From assembly GCA_964023205.1 (NCBI GenBank), contig OZ026835.1, positions 43,497,083 through 43,561,082 of the forward strand: a stretch of DNA of 64,000 nt, given 5' to 3'. The DNA is from Lutraria lutraria. Lineage: Eukaryota > Mollusca > Bivalvia > Venerida > Mactridae. The position numbers were made by a program, and so were the translations under genes. Under the pieces are notes generated by a model that was not told the origin of the DNA, searched no databases, and saw nothing but the letters and a program-made list of their open reading frames with translations. Below are positions 23,286 to 33,645 of the stretch, piece by piece; position 1 is the stretch's first letter; each line of letters starts with the position of its first letter.

Positions 23286-24289
23286 AGTATTCAAAACTCG
23301 ATTCTTGGAAGGGATTACATACGTAGGTTAATATTGGTCTACACAAAGAAATCGAGTGTTCAAAGTAAATGTTAGATTGAATGTATTTTTAAAAAGCCTA
23401 CCTCGAAGTCGCGTAGAATGTTAATAAAAAACATGGTTTTTTTTGGAAAAAACATTGATTGATTGGGTGTAAGGAAAAATAGAAATGACCCAAATTCCTT
23501 ATGAGGTGGAAGATGAACATCGACATATCTCAAATAGTCCATGCAAAATACCTGATAAATAAAAAACAGGATTTTGTTCTTTCTTGTATGTTGATATTGA
23601 TTCAAAAGTTGTAATACAAATAGTCGTAAACAAGTCTAAACAACCACATTACCTCAGAATACTACATTATTTACCATCAATATATACATTTCAAGGAATA
23701 ATGACGTCAGAAGTTTTAAATGCTAATTCCCGAACTACTTTTGGTGATCAGATGGGGAAACATAAATCGAAGTATTGAAAGCACGTGTAACGGGAACAAC
23801 TTTCTAATTAACAATTCCATGGCGGATGTAGAAAATCGAAGTACTTTGGTCTGAATCAAAATTCATGCGCACCGAGCGAGTGAAGGCTCCCATAACCCAG
23901 CACAATACCTCACCAACAAAGAAATTCAATTTTCGACTGCTTTGAAGTTCCGAACAACAGCAATGCCTTCAGGGCTTTGATTACTTTTATCGGGAGAGAG
24001 CATTTTTATGTTATGTTTTTATGTTATGAGAAGTAGAGTTGTTGGCTGTCCTGAGTTACCTGAAAATGTATTAAACATGAAAATCTTACCTAAACTGAAT
24101 AACTACTGTTGTTACACTGACAAAATTCACTGACGAACACTGTGTAAATACGCCCACCAGGATAATGTGACTCCGCCTCATATGTATACGTGCTGTGCAT
24201 ATGATCAAAATTTCCTCCTAGCAAATACAATTGTTAGTGAATTCGATAAAGGGCTGATATCAAATCCGCTAATGGAGAGGGATGTATAA
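23286..24289. other. Intergenic, nothing recognised
   Basis: No supported exon or RNA gene. The short ORFs at 23372-23778 lack features. Confidence 0.4.
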
Positions 24290-24845
24290 TTAACCCCATT
24301 CCTAAAGGTTCAAATGTCATACAGAGGTATTGCTATAACACTAGTAGTCTATAGAATATTCTGTGCCTTGTTGAATGAAAGGCTTATTAATGTGATTGAG
24401 TCAAATAACGTTTTATCTGAAGGACAAATTGGGTTTCGTAAAGACCGTAGCATGATAGACCATCTGTCATATTTAACCGGTATTATTGACACACGACGCC
24501 AAAAGAACTGTCAACATTGTGCGCCCTCATTAACATTAAGAAGGCATACGATTTAATTAAAAGAGGCATCCTGTGGGGGAAAATTAAATGATGTAGTAGA
24601 TATAATAAGCTGTTTGAAGAGTTTACATAGTATTGTTATGCGTTCTGTCAAGATAAATAATTATTATACAAATTGTTTTTTTATATTACAACAGGATACA
24701 GGATTTAAACGGGAATTTGCTTTATCCCCACATGTTATTAACGATCTAGCTATTAAAATAGACACACTAGACACAGTTATAGGCATAGATGGTGTAAACG
24801 GTGCCATATTGTTGCTGATGACATTGTTTTAATATCAAACATTGG
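24290..24845 (+). pseudogene. Non-LTR retrotransposon reverse transcriptase remnant
   Basis: Fragments in shifting frames follow the order of LINE reverse-transcriptase blocks: INPIPKGS, then YRGIAIT..VYRIFCALLNERL, then LSEGQIGFRKDRSMIDHLSY (the GFRKxRS region), an IKKAYDL-like motif in another frame at about 24530, GFKRE.ALSPHVINDLAIKI, and finally VADDIVLIS at about 24815 in a different frame, where catalytic YADD has become VADD. Several frameshifts and stops make this a dead copy. Orientation is opposite to the endonuclease fragment at 26485-27560, so the two are probably separate insertions. Confidence 0.8.
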
Positions 24846-25944
24846 ATGCACACATGCATTTTAACTGTGTAACATAATTGTATATATGATATATATTGAT
24901 ATGACATTTATGTAATAGGGACTTGAATAATTAAATAAACAAACGTCCACAGAAAAGTGACTGACGTATCCTAAAGACAAAATTAAAATAGACGATGGAC
25001 AAAAAGGGTCAATGGCAAAAACTACGTCACTAATGACAGTATTAAAAACGATTATGAATTCCATCGGTAGAAATATTGCCAGCCGGTAAGATATCCCTCA
25101 AGATTAAGTAGAGGAATTTAGAGATCGTAATGAGGTGTCGATAATTCATGATAACACAAAAACAACATTAGAGCGAAGCGTTGCCCTTTTAAGGTCACAA
25201 ATGGACATAATTTTAATATAATTTTAAAAGACACTGTAGTGCAATGTAGTGACAATTGTGTCGATTCCTTGAAAGAGTGGATTATTGACCAACATTATAC
25301 ACATTTATAATGATATTAATTATTCTGAATATAAAAGCGATAGTATGTAGAAAAACAAAGTGATCAACTCGTAAAATGAAGTACAAACAATTTATATAAA
25401 GTGATTGACATTTGTCGCAAACATTGTTCGACCCATTCGCTAATGAGCAATCAAAATATAACGAGTGGTTGTAATTCATTATAATAAAATATCTTTGCAT
25501 TGGCACATAAAGAGCTTGAAATGGCATATTGATGAAGCGTTGAAATGTTTGATTTGAATAACAATTAAAACGTTGAGTAAGCTCTAGACTTCGAGTCTTG
25601 TACAAAGGGGATGACCAAGTGTTTATGACACCAATTCCCACATATTCAAATTATGCATTAATTACAACAAGTTTATTTTCAATGTCTCAGTTTATACAAG
25701 TATGAAAACATGAATATTAACATAATATACAAATACAAGTGTAAAAGGTTAGTAACATAATAAATTTTCTTGTTAGTTGTGTACAAAAGATATAATCAAG
25801 TTATAGTAAATGTTAAACACACACATTGTATATTACAAAAAAGAAATAAGAATATTAACATATATATATAGCACATATTTGACTTTACAAAAGATATTCG
25901 AGAAAAGAAAAATGCACATACATTTTGCTCACTTTGGTAGAATA
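24846..25944. other. Unassigned sequence between LINE remnants
   Basis: It may include LINE 3' sequence, but nothing is recognisable. The 119-codon minus ORF at 25282-25641 shows no known domain. Confidence 0.35.
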
Positions 25945-25965
25945 TTTTTTTTTTTTTTTTTTTTT
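25945..25965 (-). repeat. 21-base poly-T run (poly-A on minus strand)
   Basis: An uninterrupted run of 21 T. On the minus strand it lies about 0.5 kb downstream of the LINE endonuclease ORF and may be the poly(A) tail of that insertion. Confidence 0.6.
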
Positions 25966-26484
25966 GTAAAAAAGAAGAATTAAATAATACTCAGCTAGGT
26001 AGCACTTTTGTGTGAGTTTAAGTGTCATAAGCGTTTAAATGTACAAAAACAAAAAGTTTATAACAATAAAAACGGATAAATATGGTACATGTTCTGATTT
26101 TTTATTTTTGCGAGCAGTGTATGAAATATTCACTTACGTCATTTAATAAATGTTTTATTTGCGAAAAAAAGTTTTCTTTATGTCAATAAAACAATATGGC
26201 AAAGGTTAACAAAAAGGTAAACAATTATTTGTTAATGTAGACAAAAAGTAGGAATGAAGACAAGGAAAAAGTTTTGTTTATTTGTTTTCTATATAGTACA
26301 TGTATTTGTCAAATTTACTTATGGGTGTTTTTAGATGTTTTGTTGAAACCATTTATTACTGGAATTTTAGAATTATTTCTTTGATAAATTTGCACAATTT
26401 ATAATATTCATCAGGACGTTTTGAATGTGAGTTCATTAAATTATGGAATTTAAAAGTATTTGGATGCGTGTAATAAAATTTATC

Positions 26485-27560
26485 TTAGTGTTTCTTTCTA
26501 GGATTGATCAGAGACAGTTTTTTAATGTTGTTAAACAATTCCGGTGAACGAATAAAATAATCAACTGTGCTAGTGTTTTTACAGGTCACCTGACCTACAT
26601 AACCACCCGGAGTTCTTCCGTTAAGAATATACAACCCGTTACATTTCAAGAATTCAACAAATTTGTTTCCATAATTGTTTCCAACCTCATCTAGATTATT
26701 CCTATGTTTCCGAACGTGGTTATCATTAAAACAATTGTTTTGGGTATTAGTTTCATAAAACATATCAATAAAATCATTTTCCAAAAAAGTGTTCAATTCT
26801 GAATCGACAATATCCGTTATTTGTTTCGTACGGGCGTTCCAGTCACCGAACATGCATATATTAGTGTATTTTTGCAAAAAAATGTCTGTATCGGACTGGA
26901 TTTCAATAAATGGGTTATCGTTAGCGTAAACAGAATTTTCAGGAGGGGGGGTATATACTACACCGTAAAGGCAATCACCACATCCGGTAAACAGACCTGA
27001 TATAACAAACCATATCACATATTTTGATTCTGTTTCTATAAAATTAATATACTTCGTTAAGTTTTTTTTTTAATACCAACACCTATTCCGCCAGATTTTT
27101 TTCTACCAGCAATTGGCGTTCTGTATTTAAAGAACAGTTTCAAATCATCAAACGTGACATCATCGAGTGAGTCATTTTTGGTTTCCTGCAATCCTATAAT
27201 GTCATACTGAGATATAAAGTTACAAAAGGCTTTTGTCACGACGTTGAGGGATGTTGCTATTGCTGGTCAAAGATGACATATTTGTTTTCACTGGTTGGCC
27301 ATCAACATATAAGGTATCATAGTTAATCCACGCCTTCTTTCCATTACTACGGGCTTCCTTTAACTTCGGTAATAGCGCTTTGCGCTTTTCTGCGATGTTT
27401 TTGGGGAATTGTTCGTTTATATATATGCCGGTACCTTTTAACGATTTACTGTTTCGTCGCACATCTTCACGGTCTTTGAAATAATTAAATTTGGCCACAA
27501 TACTTCTATATCTCTTGAATCGACTCTTCTAATGACGTCTGACACACTTTGTCAAGAAAC
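26485..27560 (-). pseudogene. LINE fragment: ORF1 C-terminal domain plus ORF2 endonuclease
   Basis: On the minus strand, the frame from 27498 reads AKFNYFKDREDVRR..GTGIYINEQFPKNI..LYVDGQ, typical of the ORF1 C-terminal domain of L1-like elements. From 27239 an endonuclease begins (FCNFISQYDIIGLQETKND.., catalytic E in LQETK), interrupted at a poly-T near 27062 and resuming in another frame at 27018 (YGVVYTPPE.., then ICMFGDWNART matching the GDxNxR motif, and TVDYFI near the end). A continuation (HPNTFKFHNLMNSH..) is open past the stop at 26485. No reverse transcriptase follows before the poly-A-like run at 25965. The copy is disabled by frameshifts and by lacking reverse transcriptase. Confidence 0.82.
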
Positions 27561-28223
27561 TTTAAGTACACCTACATTTTTTAATTATACGTATTTAAAT
27601 AATGCAGGGGATCAAGTTGTGATAGAAAGTATGCGATGATTGATTTGTGGGCTTTGTAATGTTTTCTCCAAGTCCAAAATATTTCACTAGGATTTATTGC
27701 AATAGTTTGACGAGTACTAGCTTTAACAGTGATGGCAAACCCCATGTGTACATCTGGTTGGTCAGTATCCTGACTGACCTCACATGCGAGCTTTGTCTGA
27801 TCCTGTGTGGTATTTGAAATCATAAACTAACTGACATTGAGGTCAACCTCCGATATGTTCCAAGACAGAAAGCACCACTTAAATAACGATATATGAGCAT
27901 GTTACTAAGACACGGAACGGAACAAAACAGAAGTGAACTTGATACGTTTAGGCTCGCACATGTTGTATATTTGTAGATATCGATGTTCCGTGACTGTTCC
28001 GCATTTTAGCATTTTTTGCATAAGATATATTCCGTCTTTTAGTACTTATCACATTTTAGTATTCCGTTCCGTCTTTTATTAGCGGCCAAATATGAGATTA
28101 AAGGTGAATTTGTGAGTTTTTAGGGGAGTGTCAAGTATACTAGTATATGTTAGTGTTACTTGACTCGATGTGCTTACAGTAATGCACTGATATAGTGAAA
28201 TTGTGTACAGCAAACTTCGCTAT
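27561..28223. other. Intergenic, nothing recognised
   Basis: It contains an 80-codon minus ORF (27581-27823) without a recognisable domain and several TTCCGT/ACGGAA motifs near 27915-28075. Confidence 0.35.
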
Positions 28224-28407
28224 ACTGTCAACCCTTTGTAAGCGAATATCTCCAATTAAAAGCCCTCCATGAATGAATGCCATTCTTTTAAAAAAAAAAC
28301 TGTCCTTGCTTATTTAGAACAAAATGACATAGTGAACAAAGGCCACCTGTTGATATAGCCCATATTTTGTCATTCCCAGACGTTGTTTTCATAAGTTTGG
28401 CAGGATA
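28224..28407. mobile_element. Copy of the GTCAAACCTGTGTTAGCGGCC MITE family
   Basis: It starts CTGTCAACCCTTTGTAAGCG and includes GAATGAATGCCATTC, TTAGAACAAAATGACATAG and CAAAGGCCACCTG, matching the 172-1944 element. It ends near AAGTTTGGCAGGA. Confidence 0.55.
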
Positions 28408-28531
28408 TTGAAGAATCGTACACGGTGAAGTTGTTATCAATTCCCCGAACAAAACCTTTCTTCGCTTCTTTGTTATGTATGTACTATGCAGAGAAAATTT
28501 GGATATAATGAAATAATTCATTACACAAGTA

Positions 28532-28736
28532 CGGAATCCTGTTAGTGCCATGTCGAATGTCTGGATGTTGAGTGGCCAATTTTGGCACGATATATTACAA
28601 TGTCGTATCGCGTTGTCGAGCGTCGTATCGCGTTGTCGCATTGTCGTATCGCGTTGTCGCATTGTCGTATCGCGTTGTCGTGCGTCGCGTTTGTGGGGCG
28701 ACGGACGACATTCGACATGGCACTAACAGGATTCCG
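28532..28736. mobile_element. MITE (205 bp) with 30-bp TIRs, TA duplication and internal CG-rich satellite
   Basis: Perfect 30-bp inverted ends start CGGAATCCTGTTAGTGCCAT and are flanked by TA (28530-28531 and 28737-28738). The centre (about 28603-28690) holds four copies of a 21-bp unit containing TCGTATCGCGTTGTCG, very CpG-rich against an AT-rich background. Confidence 0.8.
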
Positions 28737-29186
28737 TATACAAGCCTTTATTGTGTCTCGCAGCATGATCGCTGTCAAAATTATGTCGTGAACAAGGTCA
28801 ACGAATCCTTGAATGTCATCTTTTAAACTAATACGAGCGAGCTGTGATTACATGCTTCTCATGTTAAATAAATAAAGGTGTACTTTGTATAGTGTATCTA
28901 AGCTGTACCGTATGAATACGGTTTGGCCATTCATAGTTAAAAATATCTTGAATGTCAACATCCCGCGTACTGAGATCGATCGATGCTACGCTGTCTGACT
29001 TGTAGCATCATATTCTAATGTATTGTTTTTAAAACTACAACAAAATCACCGAGGTTGTATAAACAATTAACGATTTGATTTGTTTAAAGTAGCTGTAGAG
29101 GAATGCATGATTCATTATGTATGTTGATGTATTTTCATGTTTTAGTGAAGGATAGATATAAAACAACGGATGAGTGATTTTAATAT
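28737..29186. other. Intergenic/3' flank, nothing recognised
   Basis: No supported feature between the MITE and the 3' end of the neighbouring minus-strand gene. Confidence 0.4.
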
Positions 29187-29192
29187 TTTATT
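29187..29192 (-). promoter_or_regulatory. Candidate polyadenylation signal (AATAAA, minus strand)
   Basis: It lies about 400 bp downstream of the stop codon of the 29590-32119 gene. The intervening sequence contains no further ORF. Confidence 0.4.
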
Positions 29193-29589
29193 CTTAGCAA
29201 TATAATTAAATTTTTATATTGAATGATACCATTTGAACACGGACATAATATGATAAGTTACATATATTCACGAACAATTACTGAATGAAAGGCAAAAAAA
29301 AATATTTTGTAACATTCAGCCTATAACTCAAAATGATTCATAATCTTTGTGCATTTGTCTTATGGTATAATGTCTTACCAATACATGTATTGCACAGACC
29401 CGATATCACACAATAAGCATTATAATAGAACAATAATTCAGTCAAAATATAATAAACAGTTTTAAAACATATCATACAAGGTGAACATAATTTATGTACA
29501 ACATCATTAAAACGGTTGCTAGGCAACGCATACAATAAGTTTAAACATTTTCAGCACTTCATTGCATTACATGTTTTGGTCAGCATCGT

Positions 29590-32119
29590 TTATTTCATAG
29601 GTACACTTGAATGCGGTTGTATTGGGAGAGGAATTTCATGTGTAAGTGGTCCAGACGGTAAATGAGGAATTTCATGCGTACGTAGCCCGGATGGAAAGAC
29701 AGGAATTTCCTGTGTAGGTTGCTGTAATGGTGATTGGCATTCACAGTACGAGCATGCGCAGGAGGTTGGGACGTCAGGTACAACAACACTGAATATCTTC
29801 TTGGCGTGCTCGCTGTAGACAAGGACCTCTCTGTTCATGTATCCGGTTGGTTTACAAACAATGCCTGGTACGTAAGCATATCCTATCTGACAGAGGTTAC
29901 GTGTGTAGCCAACGTATTTAGAGGTAGTGCGTCCACGTCCACGTCCTCGCCTACGTCCTTGCCCACGTCGTCGTCCTCCGCGCCCACGACGTGGAGGTTG
30001 CTGCCCATCAGCCCTAAAAATAATTTAAGACGATACTTGCATTATAATCTTCGTTAACTAAGTGACAACCGAAATAAGCACATTGGCTGTTATCAATTTA
30101 TAGTCTCGTGTTATATCAACGTGTTATATTGAACTATCAGATCATTAGACATTACATAGGATCTTATCTCGTGGAAATACGATAATGCATTGTATTACGT
30201 TATAACAAAAATCAGTATTTAGCATCATTTGTTCTAGCATTTGTTTGGCACTATGGTACAGATGTAACTTTTAAAATGGGAAACTAGTGTTAATTTTTAG
30301 GAAAATGTTCTGTTATAAAACTTACAACGGATGCAGGCACTCTACGTCGAATAGATTTTGACCTTCTAGCACGTGACACGGAAGTAGTCCAGCATTAATT
30401 TGTTCAAGTTCCGGTGTAATGGGAAATCCAGGTACTGTTGCCCAGATTACTCGCACAGGTTTTCTGACCATTCTACACAAGGATTCATAGTAGTAATACT
30501 CGTTTTCCCTAAAAATATATATATATAATTCATTAAATTTAACTGTACAATAATCTAATTGTTATGACAAGTGTGTTTGTTATACACGAGGTAAAATTAC
30601 TGTACTATAAAAACAACTATGCATATCACAAAATAGCATTTCCAGCAATAAATGACAGAACACGTTATGTTACAATATCCCGTTTCATCATCATGTCACA
30701 TTATCTTCATCATCATATTAGAACATATGTTTCATCATGTTACAATATCATTCTTTTCATCATGTCACAATATCATTCTTTTCAGCATGTTACAATATCT
30801 TTTTAGCATGCAGTTACAATATCTTTATCATCATGTTACAATATTTTCATCAAAAAGTTACAATGTAGGCCAACTGGTATTATTTTGATATACAAAATAA
30901 AAATTAGTAAATAATAAACGTCACAGTTCCTTGAGTGTATTCAGTGCATAAATAAGTAGCATACGCGTGATTATATTTGTAATTTCAATATATGTAATAT
31001 ATACCCATAAATGTCTTTGTCGATATAAGCCTGGCAATTCTTTGTGATGTTCAGGTAGTAACTGGCTTCATCGTAAGTGGGAGAAAGCTGCAGAAGTGTG
31101 TCGATTTGAGCCCTGTAAAACAGTATGGTCATATACTGTATACTATATACGACTTTAATATAAACACTAACTAATTACTATTTCTAAAACATGGTACATA
31201 GGAAATATATTACACAAAATGAGCATATAAAGTTACAGTGTTCTAACAAAAATATATTACTGAATATACAAATTGAGATTGTACAATTATTAAAGGTCAA
31301 TATCAATCAATATCAATAAAACATTGAAACCATGTCACAAACGTTAAAATACAAGGATAACACAAAAAGGAAGTAAATCCTTATTTCCATTGTGATCCTT
31401 TATAAAAACTAATGTAAATAACCAAGGAAACCACAACAAATTATATTAATATGAAAAAAAGAAAAGAAAATGGAATACTAAAAAAATTATCCTAGAGATA
31501 TTCATTATTTCAGAATAAAATTATTATCACAGATTAACATCATTATCTAAGAATTATTGATATCTAAAATGTTTACAAAAACACATATATATGTTCATAT
31601 ACTCACGCTGGGTAAGCTTGGAACTGGCTTTTATCACAGACCCAGCTGGGTTTGCTATTTATTTGCTCGTAGGAAAGACCACATGACGCTCCTCCCGGGA
31701 ATTTCACGCTGTATACATGCGCAGCACAATTTAATAACAGCAACCAATATATTGTACTCTGAAAATAAAATGGCATATTTAGCATATTACGAAAAAAGTA
31801 AATCACCCTGGGTTTCTTATTGGTTTATAAGAGATTTACATTTTTTTTGGACAAAAACAACAATAATTTTACTCCAAACTGAATATTTTGAACATAAATA
31901 ATTTTATCAATTTGTGAAAATGCAATAACATCCCCTTGCATTGATAAAAAAGCATTTACGATTGATGTCGTAATTATGTTAAACAAAAATAATAACATAA
32001 ACAACAATTATAAAATATCAATTGCAAGCCATTGTATTTAAGTCGATAGTAATAAAATTTCTCCAAATTTTAATTTGAAAATAATTTATAAGTATCTAAA
32101 GTAAACTTACCACAATCAT
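29590..32119 (-). CDS. Secreted Cys-rich protein with RG-rich linker and cystine-knot-like C-terminus (291 aa)
   Basis: Coding exons are 32119-32111 (ATGATTGTG), 31758-31607, 31112-31005, 30508-30326 and 30013-29590. All introns are GT-AG and all phases join. Residues 1-20 (MIVSTIYWLLLLNCAAHVYS) form a signal peptide. Residues 21-150 carry six Cys and no known domain. Residues 159-179 are almost entirely Arg and Gly with RRR clusters that suit dibasic/furin processing. Residues 182-243 hold C192, C204, then VPTSCACSYCEC; the spacing and the C-x-C ending resemble Spaetzle-type cystine knots, but this is a weak assignment. The tail (244-291) has three copies of a 12-residue H-EIP-x2-PSG repeat. 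I infer a processed extracellular ligand or structural protein. The RG run is encoded by a GC-rich, repeat-like stretch unlike its surroundings. Confidence 0.78.
30690..30870. repeat. Minisatellite (CATGTTACAATATC-type), intronic
   Basis: Units of about 20-27 bp with CATCATGTTACAATAT repeat across intron 3 of the RG-rich gene (between exons 31005 and 30508). The same sequence in inverse orientation forms the longer array at 32578-33010. Confidence 0.75.
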
Positions 32120-32167
32120 CTTGAAAAGTCGATTGTTAATTTGCTGTTCCATTCAAAGAGCGTAATG

Positions 32168-32174
32168 TTATATA
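32168..32174 (-). promoter_or_regulatory. TATA box of the RG-rich secreted protein gene
   Basis: The minus strand reads GTATATAACA. The T of TATATAA is 55 bp upstream of the ATG at 32119, so a start near 32140 would leave a 5' UTR of about 20 nt. Confidence 0.55.
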
Positions 32175-32577
32175 CTTGAGTGATAAACGAAACGGCTTGG
32201 CGACGTTTTGTTACAACGATTCTTATTGGACCATGCTTGAACGTCATATGTCATTCAAAATGATGCAGCCTCGGGCAAAACCTTGACGTATTATTGTACG
32301 TATATGTTTTATACGCAAGCGATTTGTGGTTTTTATGACAGCTTAATTAGAAGGCGTTTTGATATCTTCATAAACGTGGTTTTAAAAAAATCTGTTTAGC
32401 TAGCAGTTCAAAATGAAATAATGTTGAATACCTTTCAGTTGCAATCTGTCTATATATGTGGCTATATGTACTTTCTGTTGGTTGCACTTTATTTATTCTC
32501 GAAATATATAAAAAAAAAATACCTGTAAATCTCATGGTTTCTTTGAAATATTTTGTAGCATTATTATTTTGATAGTG

Positions 32578-33010
32578 TAACATTTACAAGATGTTGTAAC
32601 ATAATGATGATGATATTGCAACATCTACATGCAGATATTGAAACATGTCCATAAAGATATTGTAACATGTCCATGAATAGACTGTAACTTAATGATATAC
32701 ATGTTGTAACATGATGATGAAAATATTGCAGCATGTCCATGAATAGACTGTAACTTAATGATATACATGTTGTAACATGATGATGAAAATGTTGTAGCAT
32801 GTCCATGAAAATATTGTAATATGCTGATGAAGATGTTGTAACATGATGATGTAGATATTGTAACATGTCCATGAAAACTCTGTAACATAATGATATACAT
32901 GTTGTAACATTTCATGAAGATATTGTAATATAACGATATACATGTTAAAACAGGATGATGACGATATTGTAACATTTACAAGATGTTGTTCCATGATGAT
33001 TATGATGATG
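32578..33010. repeat. Minisatellite (TGTAACATGATGATG-type), upstream of the RG-rich gene
   Basis: About 18 units of 20-27 bp with TTGTAACAT, ATGATGATG, TGTCCATGAA and ATGATATACATG variants, partly organised as higher-order repeats of about 66 bp. It is inverted relative to the array at 30690-30870. The three long minus ORFs across it are by-products. Confidence 0.85.
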
Positions 33011-33275
33011 ATACTGCAACATTTAAATGGAAGAATTAGTCCAGAAAGATTGTTACACCATAGATTATCATGATTATAATATTTACTTCTCTGCATTCTG
33101 GGTATCAAATGTAGCGTCAGCGTTATCAATGAAAATACGCAACCACCGCAAGAACTAATCTATACTGCCATTCCTGGTTTCTTAGATACATAGTTTATGG
33201 CATAATAAATGCGGGTCGTTTCGGAAATTATAATAATGTTGATATGAAAATAAAGTTTAAACAAATGAAAAAAAG

Positions 33276-33346
33276 TGCATCGGCCGGGAATCGAACCGGG
33301 GCCGCCCGCGTGGCAGGCGAGCATTCTACCACTGAACCACCGATGC
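33276..33346 (-). tRNA. tRNA-Gly (anticodon GCC)
   Basis: The minus strand reads GCATCGGTGGTTCAGTGGTA (5' end and D arm), an anticodon arm with CTGCCAC (GCC), and GGTTCGATTCCCGGCCGATG with a perfect 7-bp acceptor stem and an A discriminator. Box A and box B are intact. A run of seven T follows the 3' end at once (33268-33274), a good Pol III terminator. It is close to the canonical animal tRNA-Gly(GCC) and is probably functional. Confidence 0.96.
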
Positions 33347-33576
33347 TTCCTCTCCAAAGCGTCAGAGCGTGTTGTATTGGTGTTATTTTTTACGTATTCT
33401 GCTCAAAACTATAAAAATCTGTTTCTATTCTCAACATTTTCTTCTGCGATATACGGCAGCTGATTGACCTAACCAGTACTTAGCTTATCCGTCCACAAGG
33501 AAAAGGCAACTCTTCATGTGTGGAGGAAAATCGAAACGTTTGTAAAATCTTCATAGAAGGGTACAATATATGACCT

Positions 33577-33645
33577 GCCGTAACCGGGAATCGAACACGA
33601 ATCGCCGGGTTTCAAATTCAGCCCACTTATCACTGGGACACGGCC
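33577..33645 (-). pseudogene. tRNA-like pseudogene or SINE head
   Basis: The minus strand begins GCCGTGTCCCAGTGATAAGT and ends GTGTTCGATTCCCGGTTACG, with a strong box B and a roughly pairing acceptor stem (GCCGTG / TACGGC). The anticodon stem does not pair convincingly, so a working tRNA is unlikely. Confidence 0.5.

Noticed and set aside
25282..25641. 119-codon minus ORF between LINE remnants
   Set aside because: No recognisable motif; base composition and context suggest chance or decayed repeat.
24290..27560. Reverse transcriptase and endonuclease pieces as one twin-primed LINE
   Set aside because: The endonuclease lies on the wrong side for a simple 5' inversion, and the two parts are decayed to different degrees.
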